Shown one piece after another: positions 1 through 9,306 of a stretch of DNA of 64,000 bases. Below the pieces are notes generated by a model. The model saw only the letters and a list, made by a program, of their open reading frames with translations. It was not told where the DNA came from and did no database searches. Each line of letters starts with the position of its first letter. Positions within the stretch are counted from its first letter, which is position 1. Both the position numbers and the translations under genes were made by a program. The stretch is taken from contig NZ_VUYU01000024.1 in the NCBI RefSeq assembly GCF_011682065.1, positions 1 through 64,000 on the forward strand. Direction: 5' to 3'. The stretch comes from Massilia rubra. Lineage in GTDB: Bacteria; Pseudomonadota; Gammaproteobacteria; Burkholderiales; Burkholderiaceae_D.

Positions 1-123
1 GCTGCTCTGAGGTAGAATTCATGTCGGGCAAGGTGGCGTTTTTGTTGATAACTGTGTTTCTAGATAACTCACATTTTATCAATCACTTACGGCATTCTTG
101 CCCCTTTTTATGCAAAATTCAGG

Positions 124-426
124 CTAGCGCAGCGCGATCAGCAGCGCCGCGACCCCGATCGCGGCCAGCGGCAAGCCATTCATCAGCAGCGCCATCCAGC
201 CAAGCCAGCTGCGCGTATCGGCAGGTGCGAGCGCGGCCACGGCCAGCAGCGCGCCGGCCAGGCATCCCACGCCAAGCACCATGACGCCCTGCCCCACGCA
301 GCGCATGCCAAAGTCGCCGCAGCCGCCGGTCCATCCCGAAAACGTACCGCGCGTGACCAGGATCGCCAGCGCGTAAGCCAGCACGGCGACGCCGATGCCC
401 GCCAACGCAAGTTGAGCGCTCTTCAA
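124..426 (-). CDS. small multi-pass membrane protein, unknown function
   Basis: This encodes about 100 residues made almost entirely of hydrophobic segments: one near the N-terminus (residues about 5-21), one in the middle (about 46-66) and one at the C-terminal end (about 75-99). Short loops carry two cysteines around a Gly-rich turn. I chose a TTG start because a GGAGGA ribosome-binding site sits a few bases upstream; longer in-frame extensions have no such site. It is divergent from the BlaI-type repressor, and the palindrome at 514-531 lies between them, so the two may share control. I do not recognise a family. The gene call rests on codon character and the ribosome-binding site. Confidence 0.55.
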   Translation of the reverse strand: MKSAQLALAGIGVAVLAYALAILVTRGTFSGWTGGCGDFGMRCVGQGVMVLGVGCLAGALLAVAALAPADTRSWLGWMALLMNGLPLAAIGVAALLIALR

Positions 427-513
427 TGAATCCTCCGTCGTGTCGTTTGCATGGACTGCACAGCGATGGTACTGCCGATGCCCGCCGCTGGCAAAGCCAA
501 ACCTGCCTCCATC

Positions 514-531
514 ATAGACAATGCTGTCTAT
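514..531. promoter_or_regulatory. perfect inverted repeat, candidate BlaI-type operator
   Basis: Two perfect 7-base arms (ATAGACA and TGTCTAT) flank a 4-base centre, about 40 bases upstream of the repressor start. BlaI/MecI repressors bind dyads built on TACA/TGTA or GACA/TGTC-like arms in their own promoters, so an autoregulatory operator is the natural reading. The arms are seen directly; the function is inferred from position. Confidence 0.55.
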
Positions 532-571
532 TTGCGTTAACCTGAGCTCTGTCATCAACCGAAACCGCGCC

Positions 572-955
572 ATGCCGACACTTCCCGCCCCACCCAAGCC
601 GACAGCGGCCGAACTCGATCTGCTGCAAACCCTGTGGCCCCTCGGCGCGGCCACCGCCAAGCAGGTGCACCAGGCCATCCTCAAGGAGCGGCCCGAGGTG
701 ACCTACGCGACGGTGCTGCGCCTGATGCAGATCATGCACACCAAGGGCTTGCTGATCCGCGACGAGCGCGAACGTTCGCACGTGTACGCGCCGGCCCAGG
801 CGCAGGATTCGCTGCAGACCAATTTGCTCAAGGACCTGATCCAGAAAGCCTTTTCCGGCTCGGCCAAGGCGCTGGTGATGGCCGCCCTGCGCAGCGGCAT
901 CAGCAAAAAGGAGCGCGAGGAGATCGAAAACATGCTCAAGGAAGAAGACCAATGA
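572..955 (+). CDS. BlaI/MecI/CopY-family transcriptional repressor
   Basis: This 127-residue protein has the winged-helix layout of the BlaI family (PF03965). It has a Leu-rich helix 1 following PTAAELDLLQTLW, a recognition-helix segment around VTYATVLRLMQIM, a wing with GLLIRDE, and a C-terminal dimerisation helix ending KKEREEIENMLKEED. Family members usually repress their own operon and are inactivated by cleavage by a membrane M56 protease. The M56 gene follows immediately, with its start codon overlapping this stop (ATGA), so the two form a classic sensor-repressor pair. The ATG at 572 gives the usual family length; an upstream in-frame ATG would begin inside the putative operator. Confidence 0.88.
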   Translation: MPTLPAPPKPTAAELDLLQTLWPLGAATAKQVHQAILKERPEVTYATVLRLMQIMHTKGLLIRDERERSHVYAPAQAQDSLQTNLLKDLIQKAFSGSAKALVMAALRSGISKKEREEIENMLKEEDQ

Positions 956-2220
956 CGGCGCCCCTCATCGACAGCATTGGCTGGACCCTGCTCCACTTCA
1001 CCTGGCAAGGCTTGCTGATCGGCTGCACCTGCGCGGTCCTGCTGGCCCTGATGCGCAACACCCGGCCTGAATATCGCTACAACCTCGCTTGCGCGGCGCT
1101 GCTGGCCTGCGTGCTGTGGCCCGCCGCCGAACTGACGCTGCGCCTGCACGATGGCGGCGCCGGCGCGGCCGCCATGCGCTTGGACGATCAGGTGATCGGC
1201 GCCGCGCGCGGCGGCGACGCCGGCCTCGCGGCCTGGCTGCAGGATCAACTGCTGTGGATCGTCGGCTTCTGGTCGGTGTGCGCCGCGCTGCTGGCGCTGC
1301 GCATGGCGGCCGGGCTGGCGTGGATCGGCCGCGCCGGCGACGCGCCGCCGGCCGGCGTCGAATGGCAGGCGCGCACCGCGCGCATGGCCGCCGCCTTCGG
1401 CGTAACGCGCACGGTGCGCCTGCGCGTGGTCGGGAACCTGGACAGCCCGCTGACGATTGGCTGGCTGCGCCCCCTGGTGCTGGTGCCGGCCTCGCTCATG
1501 AGCGGCATGCCGGCCGACCTGCTCGAAGCGCTGCTGGCGCACGAAATGGCGCACGTGCGGCGCTTCGACTACCTGGTCAACCTGGGCCAGAACGTAGCCG
1601 AGATCGTGCTGTTCTATCACCCGGCGGTGTGGTGGATTTCGGGCCGCATCCGCATCGAACGCGAACAGATCGCCGACGACCTGGCGGCGCGCCACCTGGG
1701 CGAGCCACGCCGGCTGGCGCGCGCCCTGTCGGAACTCGAACGCCTGCAGTTTTCCGCGCATCACCTGAGCGTTGCGGCCAATGGCGGCGACCTGGTGGAG
1801 CGCGTGCGGCGCCTGGTCAAGCCCGGCCGCCAGGCGCTCGACTGGAGGGCCGCCCTGCCCGCACTCGGCCTGGCCGCCGCCTGTTTCAGCCTGTACGCCC
1901 ATGCCGCCGACGAGCGCGCGGGCGCCACCCCGGCGCTGGCGACGACCAGGCCCGTGGTCGACTTTTCCAGCTGCCCCAAGCCGGTCTGGCCAGCGTCGTC
2001 GCTCAAGGCCGGGCATACCGGCACCGTCACGCTGGGCTTCAAGGTCAGCGCGAGCGGGCGCGTCACCGGCTCGCGCGTGAAGGCATCGAGCGGGCACGTG
2101 CCGCTCGACGAAGCGGCGCGCGCCGGCATCATGCGCTGCCAGTTCAAGCCCGGCACGCACAAGGGCAAGCCCGCCGCGGCCTGGATGGAAATGCAGTATA
2201 TCTGGAGCCTGAGCGACTAA
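952..2220 (+). CDS. M56 (BlaR1-like) membrane metallopeptidase with C-terminal TonB domain
   Basis: The 422-residue protein begins with two membrane segments (about residues 10-35 and 44-62), followed by another near 100-124. The cytoplasmic zinc-protease signature HEMAH is at 197-201, with the downstream EREQIADD segment typical of M56 peptidases. A further membrane segment lies near 300-316. Instead of the beta-lactam-sensing penicillin-binding domain of BlaR1, the periplasmic C-terminus (about 335-422) looks like a TonB C-terminal domain ([18 protein letters not shown], the final Phe-rich strand). The likely role is signal-dependent cleavage of the adjacent BlaI-type repressor. The signal is unknown, and nothing here indicates beta-lactam resistance. 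The gene ends 4 bases inside the convergent cheB. Confidence 0.85.
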   Translation: MTAPLIDSIGWTLLHFTWQGLLIGCTCAVLLALMRNTRPEYRYNLACAALLACVLWPAAELTLRLHDGGAGAAAMRLDDQVIGAARGGDAGLAAWLQDQLLWIVGFWSVCAALLALRMAAGLAWIGRAGDAPPAGVEWQARTARMAAAFGVTRTVRLRVVGNLDSPLTIGWLRPLVLVPASLMSGMPADLLEALLAHEMAHVRRFDYLVNLGQNVAEIVLFYHPAVWWISGRIRIEREQIADDLAARHLGEPRRLARALSELERLQFSAHHLSVAANGGDLVERVRRLVKPGRQALDWRAALPALGLAAACFSLYAHAADERAGATPALATTRPVVDFSSCPKPVWPASSLKAGHTGTVTLGFKVSASGRVTGSRVKASSGHVPLDEAARAGIMRCQFKPGTHKGKPAAAWMEMQYIWSLSD

Positions 2221-3287
2221 ACCGCCGCGATCGCGCGAGCAATCGCCTCCAGCGCCACCGTGTGCTGCACGCCGCCGCGCTTGACCGCTTCCTTGGGCAT
2301 GCCGTACACCACGCAGCTGGCCTCGTCCTGCGCGATGGTGCGCGCGCCGGCGGTGCGCATCTCCAGCAAGCCAGCCGCACCGTCGTCGCCCATGCCGGTC
2401 ATGATGATCCCGGTCGCATTCGGCCCGGCGCACTTGGCCACCGAGCGAAACAGCACGTCGACCGACGGCCGATGGCGGTTCACCAGCGGCCCGTCCACCA
2501 CATCGACCACGTACTGAGCGCCGCTGCGCCGCATCAGCATATGCTTGCCGCCGGGCGCGATCAGGGCCTGCCCGGGCAGCACGCGCATGTTGTGCGCCGC
2601 CTCCAGCACGGTGATGCGGCATACGCTGTTGAGGCGCTCGGCAAACGCCGCCGTGAATTTTTCGGGCATGTGCTGGACCACCACAATGCCGGGCGCGGTG
2701 CGCGGCAGCGCCGCCAGCACCAGTTCCAGCGCCTGGGTGCCGCCGGTCGAGGTGCCGATCGCCACCACCCGCTCGGTGGTCTGGATCAGGGCGCCGGGCG
2801 CGCCAGGGGCGATCACCGCGTCCGCATTGAGCTTGGCGGCAGGCGGCGCCGGCGCGGGCGGGCGGCGGCCGGCCAGCACCGCCACGTTGGCGCGGGCCGC
2901 GCAGAGCACCGCGCTGGTCAGGTCGTCCGAGGCCGCGCTCAGGAACGACTTCAAGCCCAGCTTGGGCTTCTGGATGATCGCCACCGCGCCGGCCGCCAGC
3001 GCGTCGATGGTCACACGCGCGCCGGCCTCGGTCAGGGTCGAACAGATGATCACCGGCGTGGGCCGCTCGCTCATGATCTTGCGCAGGAAGGTCAGGCCAT
3101 CCATCTTCGGCATTTCCAGGTCCAGCACGATCACGTCGGGCCACTGGCGGCGCATGTATTCGATCGCCAGCAGCGGATCGGCCGCCGCCCCCAGCACGTC
3201 GATGCGCGGGTCGGCCCCGAGCACGCCCGCCACCACCTGGCGCACCACCGCAGAATCGTCGACGATCAATACCTTGATGCGGTTCAT
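2217..3287 (-). CDS. cheB: chemotaxis response regulator protein-glutamate methylesterase CheB
   Basis: This 356-residue protein has the standard two-domain layout. The N-terminal receiver has phosphoacceptor Asp56 in [13 protein letters not shown]. The C-terminal methylesterase/deamidase has Ser180 in GTSTGG, His206 in VQHMP and Asp302 in MTGMGDDGA. It removes methyl groups from MCP glutamates and is activated by CheA phosphorylation. A Pro/Ala-rich linker (about 140-150) joins the domains. The start at 3287 overlaps the cheD stop (ATGA) and gives [11 protein letters not shown], the expected receiver N-terminus. It is the last gene of the chemosensory block. Confidence 0.96.
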   Translation of the reverse strand: MNRIKVLIVDDSAVVRQVVAGVLGADPRIDVLGAAADPLLAIEYMRRQWPDVIVLDLEMPKMDGLTFLRKIMSERPTPVIICSTLTEAGARVTIDALAAGAVAIIQKPKLGLKSFLSAASDDLTSAVLCAARANVAVLAGRRPPAPAPPAAKLNADAVIAPGAPGALIQTTERVVAIGTSTGGTQALELVLAALPRTAPGIVVVQHMPEKFTAAFAERLNSVCRITVLEAAHNMRVLPGQALIAPGGKHMLMRRSGAQYVVDVVDGPLVNRHRPSVDVLFRSVAKCAGPNATGIIMTGMGDDGAAGLLEMRTAGARTIAQDEASCVVYGMPKEAVKRGGVQHTVALEAIARAIAAV

Positions 3288-3763
3288 TGCTCCACTTTCT
3301 CGAACTGGCGCGCCCACACGTCGCCGCTGGCGATATCGAAAATGATCTGGCGGTGCCCGACGCCGTACAGGCAGGCCGATTGCACCTCGATCGCATGGCC
3401 GGCCAGCAGCGCGCACGCTTCCTCGCCGTTCTGCATGCCGATGGCGCGTTGCGGCGAGCGGCGCCCCGGGAACATGTTCCCGCCGCCGAACACCTTGGCC
3501 TGGCATTCGGCCGGCGCCACGCCTTGCGCGCGCAGGCCGGCCAGCATCAGGTCCAGCGCATCGTTGCCGTAGCGCGCGTCAGGCGCGCCCCCCTTGCCGC
3601 GCCCCGGCAGCAGGAAGTGCGACATGGCGCCGATGCGCGAGCGCGGGTGCCACAGGGTGATCGACACGCACGAGCCGAGCAGGGTGCGCAGGCGAAACCG
3701 CGCATCGCCGACGAAAAAATCGCCCGGCTGCAGGAACACATCGATCGCGTCGGCCTCACCCAT
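3284..3763 (-). CDS. cheD: chemoreceptor glutamine deamidase CheD
   Basis: The 159-residue protein carries the CheD catalytic elements: Cys32 in [10 protein letters not shown], His49 in AMSHFLLP, and the C-terminal half with the GGGNMFP and [12 protein letters not shown] segments. CheD deamidates glutamines on MCPs and can interact with CheC or CheB. It sits between cheR and cheB, overlapping cheB by 4 bases. No cheC is present, so adaptation here probably relies on CheR/CheB/CheD alone. Confidence 0.94.
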   Translation of the reverse strand: MGEADAIDVFLQPGDFFVGDARFRLRTLLGSCVSITLWHPRSRIGAMSHFLLPGRGKGGAPDARYGNDALDLMLAGLRAQGVAPAECQAKVFGGGNMFPGRRSPQRAIGMQNGEEACALLAGHAIEVQSACLYGVGHRQIIFDIASGDVWARQFEKVEQ

Positions 3764-3765
3764 GC

Positions 3766-4593
3766 TCAGGCCCTCACATAGACCGACGGCGCCAGCGACT
3801 TGACCATGGCGCCGCTGTCGCCGAGCGACTCGGCAAGGCCGATCACCAGGCAGCCATGCGGCTTGAGCAAGGCGCTGATGCGGTCGACCACCTGGCGCTT
3901 GGTGTCGCCATTAAAATAGATCATCACGTTGCGCAGGAAGATGATGTCGAACTGGCCCAGTTGCGGCAGCGCCGTGTTCAGGTTGACCTGGCCGAACCGC
4001 ACGCGCCGGCGCAGGCTTGCTTCGACCAGCATGGTGCCCTCCTGCGCATCCTGGCCTTTCAGGCAGTACTTGCGCAGCAGGGCCGGCGGAATGTGGCGCG
4101 CGCGCTCCATCGGATAATGGCCGATCTGCGCCTTGTGCAGCACCTTGGTGCAGATATCGGAGCCCATGATGTCCCACGGCCGCTCGCCCAGGCAGTCGGC
4201 CAGCACCATGGCGATGCTGTAACATTCCTCGCCGCTGGAACAGGCCGCGCTCCATACCCGGAACGCTTCGCCGCGCGGGCGCGCGGCCAGCGCGCGTTCG
4301 CGCAGCAGGTCGAAGTGCTTCGCTTCGCGGAAAAAATAGGTCTCGTTGGTGGTCAGGAGGTCGATCGCCTCCTGCACCTCGGCCTTGTGGGCGCCGCTGT
4401 CGAGCAGCCTGAAATACTCGCCGTAGCTGCCCACTCCGCAATGCGCCAGGCGCTTGGCCAGGCGTCCGCTGACCAGCGCCTTTTTCGCGTCCGACAAGGT
4501 GATGCCGGCGGCGTCGTAGATAAACCGCTGGAACTGGACGAATTCGGCCTGGCTGATGCCGGGCCGCGCGCCGTGGTGGGTATGCGGCGCCAC
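3766..4593 (-). CDS. cheR: chemotaxis protein methyltransferase CheR
   Basis: This 275-residue SAM-dependent methyltransferase has an N-terminal helical CheR domain (about 12-75, with LTTNETYFFRE just after) and a C-terminal Rossmann domain. The SAM motif is WSAACSSGEECYSIAM, and IIFLRNVMIYF follows later. It methylates glutamates on chemoreceptors. The start is a GTG directly abutting the cheW stop (TAAGTG), implying translational coupling. Neither MCP in this window ends in an NWETF-type CheR-docking pentapeptide, so CheR presumably docks elsewhere on the receptor. Confidence 0.95.
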   Translation of the reverse strand: MAPHTHHGARPGISQAEFVQFQRFIYDAAGITLSDAKKALVSGRLAKRLAHCGVGSYGEYFRLLDSGAHKAEVQEAIDLLTTNETYFFREAKHFDLLRERALAARPRGEAFRVWSAACSSGEECYSIAMVLADCLGERPWDIMGSDICTKVLHKAQIGHYPMERARHIPPALLRKYCLKGQDAQEGTMLVEASLRRRVRFGQVNLNTALPQLGQFDIIFLRNVMIYFNGDTKRQVVDRISALLKPHGCLVIGLAESLGDSGAMVKSLAPSVYVRA

Positions 4594-5124
4594 TTACTGG
4601 TCCGGCGCAGCCAGCACCGCGTCGTCGGTCTGCAGGCCGGCGAAAACCTGGCCGATGTCGAGCAGGATCACGAAGCGCCCGTTGATCTTGCCCATGCCGG
4701 CGATGTAGTCGTTGCGGATATGGGCGCCGAAGGCCGGCGGCGGTTCGATGTCGCTGGCGGCGATCTCGAGCACCGCGTTGACGGCGTCGACCACCACCCC
4801 GATCACCTGGCGCTCGCCGTCCTCTTCGATCTCGACGATGATGATGCAGGTGCGCTTGGTGACCGGCGTGGACGGGCGCCCGAAACGCACCGACAGGTCC
4901 ATCACCGTCACCACCGAGCCGCGCAGGTTGATCACCCCGCGAATGCAGTCCGACATCATCGGCACGTCGGTCAGGCTGGTGTACTCGATGATCTCCTTGA
5001 CGCCCAGGATGCCGATGGCGAAGGTCTCGCCGCCCAGGGTGAAGGTCAGGTACTGGGTCGGCGCAGGCGCCACGGGCGCCGCGCTGGCTGCGGCCCTGGC
5101 CCGATTCTGGATCAGTTGATTCAT
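4594..5124 (-). CDS. cheW: chemotaxis adaptor protein CheW
   Basis: The 176-residue protein has an Ala/Pro-rich N-terminal tail (about 1-22) followed by a single CheW domain. Typical elements are LGGETFAIGILGVKEIIEY, IRGVINLRGSVVTVMDL and the C-terminal FVILLDIGQVF strand. It couples MCPs to CheA at receptor arrays. It lies 11 bases downstream of the MCP and immediately upstream of cheR in one transcription unit. Confidence 0.95.
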   Translation of the reverse strand: MNQLIQNRARAAASAAPVAPAPTQYLTFTLGGETFAIGILGVKEIIEYTSLTDVPMMSDCIRGVINLRGSVVTVMDLSVRFGRPSTPVTKRTCIIIVEIEEDGERQVIGVVVDAVNAVLEIAASDIEPPPAFGAHIRNDYIAGMGKINGRFVILLDIGQVFAGLQTDDAVLAAPDQ

Positions 5125-5135
5125 GCTGCCCCCGC

Positions 5136-6809
5136 TCAGAACTTGGTGAAATCGGCTTCGTCAGGCGCACCGGCCGCCGCCGGCGCCAGGGTCAGGCCGG
5201 AGGCGAAGCGGGTCGGCGCCGGCTTGGCCGCGGCGCGCCTGCCCGGCGCGGCCGGCTTGACCGGTTTGCTGCGCGTGGCGGCGCCGGCGTCGCGCGCCAG
5301 GCGGAAGAAGCTCATGGTCTGCTGCAGCTGCTCGGCCTGGCCGCTCAGTTCTTCGGCGGTGGCGGCCAGTTCTTCCGAACTCGATGCGTTCTGCTGGGTT
5401 GCCATGCTCAGTTGACCGATGGCCGCATTGATCTGGCTCACGCCGGTCGACTGCTCTTCCGAGGCGGCTGTGATTTCCTGCACCAGGTCGGAGGTCTTCT
5501 TGATGTTCGGGACCATTTCGTCGAGCAGCTTGCCGGCGCGCTGCGCCAGTTCCACGCTGCTGCCGGCCACGCTGCTGATTTCCTGCGCCGCCACCTGGCT
5601 GCGTTCGGCCAGCTTGCGCACTTCGGCCGCCACCACCGCAAAGCCCTTGCCGTGTTCACCGGCGCGCGCCGCTTCGATCGCCGCGTTCAGCGCCAGCAGG
5701 TTGGTCTGGTAGGCGATATCGTCGATGATGCCGATCTTCTGGGCGATCTGGTTCATCGCGCCGGCGGTCGCTTTCACCGCTTCGCCGCCTTCGACCGCGC
5801 CTTCGGCCGAGCGCGAGGCCATGCCGTCGGTGACCTTGGCGTTTTCGGTATTCTGGCTGATCGAGGCGGTCATCTGCTCGATCGAAGCGCTGGTTTGCTC
5901 GACCCCGGCGGCCTGCTCGCTGGCCGATTGCGACAGCGCCTGCGCGGTGGCGCTCACTTCTTCGGAAGCGCTGGCCACCGCTTCGGCCGAGCTGTTCGCT
6001 TCCGTGACGATGCGCACCAGGCTCTCGTTCATGGTCTTCATGGCGCGCAGTAGCTTGCCGGTTTCGTCGGTGGTGGTGACGTCGATTTCGCTGGTCAGGT
6101 CGCCGCTGGCGACTTTTTCGGCCAGCGCCACCGCCACATTGATCGGCCGCGTGATCGAGCGGGTAATCATGAAGGCGAACAGCAGTCCGAGCGTGGTCGC
6201 CACGCAACCCATCGCCATCAGCTCGGTGCGCGCACTTTCATAGCTCTTGCGCGCATCGATCGACGCCTGGTCGCTACGTCGTTGTTCCAGTTCGATCAGG
6301 CCGGTCAGCTCGCCGAGCCACTTGTTTTGCAAAGGCCGCACCTCATGAATCAGCACCTTGATCGCTTCCTCGCTCTTGTTGGCCTGGCCCAGCCCGAGCG
6401 CCTTTGCCATCACCGGCAGGATGACCGACTCGGCTTCCTTGATACGCGTCAAAAAAGCCTTTTCTTCAAGCGTGGTCTCGGCCAGGTCGTTAAACATCTT
6501 GGCCAGTTTCGCTTCGTTCTCGTCGTACTTCTCCTTCTGGCGCTTGACACGCTCGATTTCCGGCGCCATCTCGTTGGGATCGGTGAGCAAGGCCACGTTA
6601 CGCAGTGCCAGCATGCGGTCGGTGACCGTGACCCGCATCGCGGTGGCCAGTGCCATTTCGACGTTATTGACTTCCACGATGCGCTCCAGGCTCCCCTGCA
6701 CGCCCGCCATGCGGGTCATTGCCAGCAGCACGCAGCCGATCAGCAGGGCCAGCACCAGGCCAAATCCGGCGGCCAGGCGCACGCCGATGTTCAGGTTTCC
6801 AAATTTCAT
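5136..6809 (-). CDS. methyl-accepting chemotaxis protein with 4HB-type sensor region
   Basis: This 557-residue receptor has a first membrane span at about 11-33 and a periplasmic, mostly helical sensor (about 34-195) typical of four-helix-bundle MCPs. The second span is at about 197-216, a HAMP domain at about 217-268, and the signalling hairpin tip around 363-400 ([20 protein letters not shown]). The C-terminus is an Ala/Pro/Lys-rich tail ending DEADFTKF, without a CheR-docking pentapeptide. It lies between cheA and cheW and is probably the cognate receptor of this array. A good ribosome-binding site (AGGAGTGAG) precedes the ATG. The ligand cannot be predicted. Confidence 0.93.
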   Translation of the reverse strand: MKFGNLNIGVRLAAGFGLVLALLIGCVLLAMTRMAGVQGSLERIVEVNNVEMALATAMRVTVTDRMLALRNVALLTDPNEMAPEIERVKRQKEKYDENEAKLAKMFNDLAETTLEEKAFLTRIKEAESVILPVMAKALGLGQANKSEEAIKVLIHEVRPLQNKWLGELTGLIELEQRRSDQASIDARKSYESARTELMAMGCVATTLGLLFAFMITRSITRPINVAVALAEKVASGDLTSEIDVTTTDETGKLLRAMKTMNESLVRIVTEANSSAEAVASASEEVSATAQALSQSASEQAAGVEQTSASIEQMTASISQNTENAKVTDGMASRSAEGAVEGGEAVKATAGAMNQIAQKIGIIDDIAYQTNLLALNAAIEAARAGEHGKGFAVVAAEVRKLAERSQVAAQEISSVAGSSVELAQRAGKLLDEMVPNIKKTSDLVQEITAASEEQSTGVSQINAAIGQLSMATQQNASSSEELAATAEELSGQAEQLQQTMSFFRLARDAGAATRSKPVKPAAPGRRAAAKPAPTRFASGLTLAPAAAGAPDEADFTKF

Positions 6810-6885
6810 AATCTCACTCCTTGTTTAGATGATTCCGGTGTCGCTTGAAACAACACGCACTGCACGTTGACGCGGCTGGCCTGGC

Positions 6886-8994
6886 TCAGTTCATAAGCGC
6901 CTCGGGCCGGAGCGCCGCCGCTGCGGGAGCCGCGCGCAGCAGCGCCGGCACGTCGAGGATCAGCGCCACTTCGCCGCTACCCAGGATGCTCGAGCCGCTG
7001 ATGCAGTCGAGCTTTTGAAAGAGTTTGCCGAGCGGTTTGATGACCGTCTGCGATTCGCCGAGCAGGGTGTCGATCACCAGCCCGACCCGCTGGCCGGCGT
7101 ACTTGACCACCACCACGCTCTGGCGCGCACCGGGCACGCCGTCCACAGCGAACAGTTGGCGCAGGCGCAGGAGCGGCAGGATCTGGCCGCGCAGGTCGGC
7201 GAAATCGTGGCCCGGTTCGGCGCGCAGTTCCACGCATTCGTCGACCATGTCGAGCGGGATCACGAACACCGAGCGCCCCACCCCGACCTGGAAGCCGTTG
7301 ATGATGGCGAGAGTCAGCGGCAAACGCACCGTGACCGTGGTGCCTTGGCCTTCGATGCTGTCGATGCCGACCGTGCCGCGCAGCGCCGTGATGTTGCGCT
7401 TGACGACATCCATGCCGACCCCGCGCCCGGACAGGTTGGTGACTTTCTCGGCGGTCGAAAAGCCCGGTTCGAACACCAACGCGAACACTTCCGCGTCCGC
7501 CAGCACGCGACCCGGCTCGACCAGCCCGCGTTCGACTGCCTTGGCCAGGATGCGCTCGCGGTTCAAGCCGCCGCCGTCGTCGGCCACTTCGATCACGATC
7601 GTGCCCGCGTCGTGGTAGGCATGCAGGGCGATGGCGCCGGCCGCCGGCTTGCCGCGTGCGGTGCGCAGATCGGCCGCTTCGATGCCGTGATCCATGGCGT
7701 TGCGCACCAGGTGGGTAAGCGGGTCGCCGATTTTCTCGACCACGGTTTTATCGAGTTCGGTGTCTTCGCCGCTCACGTGCAGGGCGATATCCTTGCCCAG
7801 TTCGCGCGCCACGTCGTGCACCACGCGCTGGAAGCGGTTGAAGGTGGCGCCGATCTTCACCATGCGCAGTTGCAGCGCGCTGTTGCGCACTTCTTCCACC
7901 AGCGCCGACAGGGTCGAGCTGCATTCCTGGAACTGCACGTTGCGGGCGCGCCGCGCAATCAGGTTGGCGCTGGCGGTGGTGATGATCAATTCCCCCACCA
8001 GGTTGATCAGGCGGTCGAGTTTTTCGGCGTCGACCCGGATGCTGCTGCCGTCCAGGCCGCGGGCGTCGCGCGCCTTGCCCTGGCGCGCCAGCGCCGCTTC
8101 GACCACCGGGGCGGCGGCCGCGCCCTGGGCGATCAGGATCTCGCCGATCGGCCTGTTGCCGTCGCCGCTGGCCTGCTCGTGCAGCGCGCTGGCCAGTTCG
8201 GCGCGCGTGACGCTGCCGGTGCGCACCAGGGTGTCGCCCAGGCGTTCCGGCGTGACGGGGCTCGCTTCGATCTGGCGGATCGCGTCGCTCATGGTGCTGG
8301 CTGGCGGCGTGATCGCGATGTGGCAATCGTCGCGCACGAATTCGAAGACGCCTTCGATGTCGGCCTTGCTGGCGACGCTGCGCAAGCCGATGTTGAAGCC
8401 GAGGTAGCAGCACTCGGGGTCCATCTCGGCCAGCGGCGGCAGCGTGTCGCCGAGCGTCTCGATGCGCTCGATCGTGCCCAGGGTGCCCAGGTAGCGCAGG
8501 AAGGACATCGGGTCCATGCCGTTGCACAGCACCGGCGGGCCGAAACGCAAGGCAATGTGCCACAGGTCGCTGGCCGGCTGCGGCGCACTGGCGCACGGTT
8601 CCAGATAGCGCTGCAGGCGCGCCAGCACGGGTTTGCCGGCCTCGGTCAACGCCAGGTCTTCGGCCAAGCCCTCGCTTTGCACGGTGGCGATCAGGAGGCC
8701 CAGATGGTCGCGGCAGGACAGCAGCAGCGCCACCAGGTCCGGGTCGAGCGGGCAGTCGCCGGTGCGCACCACATCGAGCACGCTTTCGGCCACGTGGGTG
8801 AAGGCGACGATGTGATCGAGCCCGAACAGGCCAGCCGAGCCCTTGATGGTGTGGGCGGCGCGGAATATGGCGTTGACCGCTTCGCCGTCGGCCCCGGCGC
8901 CACGATCGGCGATCGACAGCAGCGCCGCTTCCATGTCCTGCAGCAGTTCGCCGCATTCGGCGATAAAGGTGACCAGCGCATCATCGAGTGTCAT
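6886..8994 (-). CDS. cheA: chemotaxis histidine kinase CheA with an unusual MshEN-like insert
   Basis: The 702-residue kinase begins with an Hpt domain (phosphoacceptor His48 in FRAAHTIKGSAGLFG). A middle region (about 135-225) starting WHIALRFGP follows, as in many beta-proteobacterial CheA proteins. The dimerisation segment is at about 315-385 (KLDRLINLVGELIIT). The GHKL ATPase has N-box NAMDHGIE and G-boxes ADDGGGLN and GRGVGMDVV. The C-terminal CheW-like domain is at about 565-695. Between residues 251 and 305 lie two consecutive 24-residue motifs with the spacing of the c-di-GMP-binding MshEN domain (see findings). It phosphorylates the CheY/CheB receivers encoded nearby. The gene is 12 bases downstream of the STAS gene. 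Confidence 0.95.
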   Translation of the reverse strand: MTLDDALVTFIAECGELLQDMEAALLSIADRGAGADGEAVNAIFRAAHTIKGSAGLFGLDHIVAFTHVAESVLDVVRTGDCPLDPDLVALLLSCRDHLGLLIATVQSEGLAEDLALTEAGKPVLARLQRYLEPCASAPQPASDLWHIALRFGPPVLCNGMDPMSFLRYLGTLGTIERIETLGDTLPPLAEMDPECCYLGFNIGLRSVASKADIEGVFEFVRDDCHIAITPPASTMSDAIRQIEASPVTPERLGDTLVRTGSVTRAELASALHEQASGDGNRPIGEILIAQGAAAAPVVEAALARQGKARDARGLDGSSIRVDAEKLDRLINLVGELIITTASANLIARRARNVQFQECSSTLSALVEEVRNSALQLRMVKIGATFNRFQRVVHDVARELGKDIALHVSGEDTELDKTVVEKIGDPLTHLVRNAMDHGIEAADLRTARGKPAAGAIALHAYHDAGTIVIEVADDGGGLNRERILAKAVERGLVEPGRVLADAEVFALVFEPGFSTAEKVTNLSGRGVGMDVVKRNITALRGTVGIDSIEGQGTTVTVRLPLTLAIINGFQVGVGRSVFVIPLDMVDECVELRAEPGHDFADLRGQILPLLRLRQLFAVDGVPGARQSVVVVKYAGQRVGLVIDTLLGESQTVIKPLGKLFQKLDCISGSSILGSGEVALILDVPALLRAAPAAAALRPEALMN

Positions 8995-9006
8995 GCGAGC
9001 CTCGCC

Positions 9007-9306
9007 TCAGTTGGCGTTGATAAAACAGGGCGCGAGCTGCGCATCGAGCCCCAGCAGCGCGAACGCTTCCTGCACGGCGGCGCTGTGGCCGGCCAGTTGC
9101 AGGGGCACGCCCTGCGCGCCGGCGTGGCGGATCGCGGCCAGCAGCACCTGGACGCCGGCGCTGTCGACCTCGCACACGTCGGTCAGGTCGAGCGTGAGCG
9201 GAGCGCGCGCCACCAGCGCGTCGACCAGGGTTTGCCTGAGCTGGGCCGCGCTGTAGATGGTCAGTTCGGGCTCCAGCCGCAGCACCCGTGCCGCCGCCGC
9301 GCTCAT
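9007..9306 (-). CDS. STAS-domain protein (anti-anti-sigma-like)
   Basis: This 99-residue protein is a single STAS domain: beta-strand LTLDLTDVCEVDSAGVQVLLAAI carries the Asp-Ser-Ala-Gly signature where SpoIIAA-type proteins have the phosphorylatable serine. Its start overlaps the cheY stop by 4 bases, and cheA follows 12 bases later, so it is co-translated with core chemotaxis genes. STAS proteins beside CheA are common in alternative chemosensory clusters, but their role there is poorly defined. No cognate anti-sigma kinase is seen in this window. Confidence 0.88.
   Translation of the reverse strand: MSAAAARVLRLEPELTIYSAAQLRQTLVDALVARAPLTLDLTDVCEVDSAGVQVLLAAIRHAGAQGVPLQLAGHSAAVQEAFALLGLDAQLAPCFINAN

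Noticed and set aside
952-2220. Beta-lactam resistance sensor BlaR1.
   Set aside because: The penicillin-binding sensor domain is absent and replaced by a TonB-like domain; no beta-lactamase is nearby.
703-3572. Very long open frames on both strands opposite blaI, M56 and cheB (for example 703-3396 minus, 1089-3572 plus).
   Set aside because: They have Arg/Ala/Gly-rich low-complexity translations without domains, and arise from GC-rich codon usage opposite real genes.
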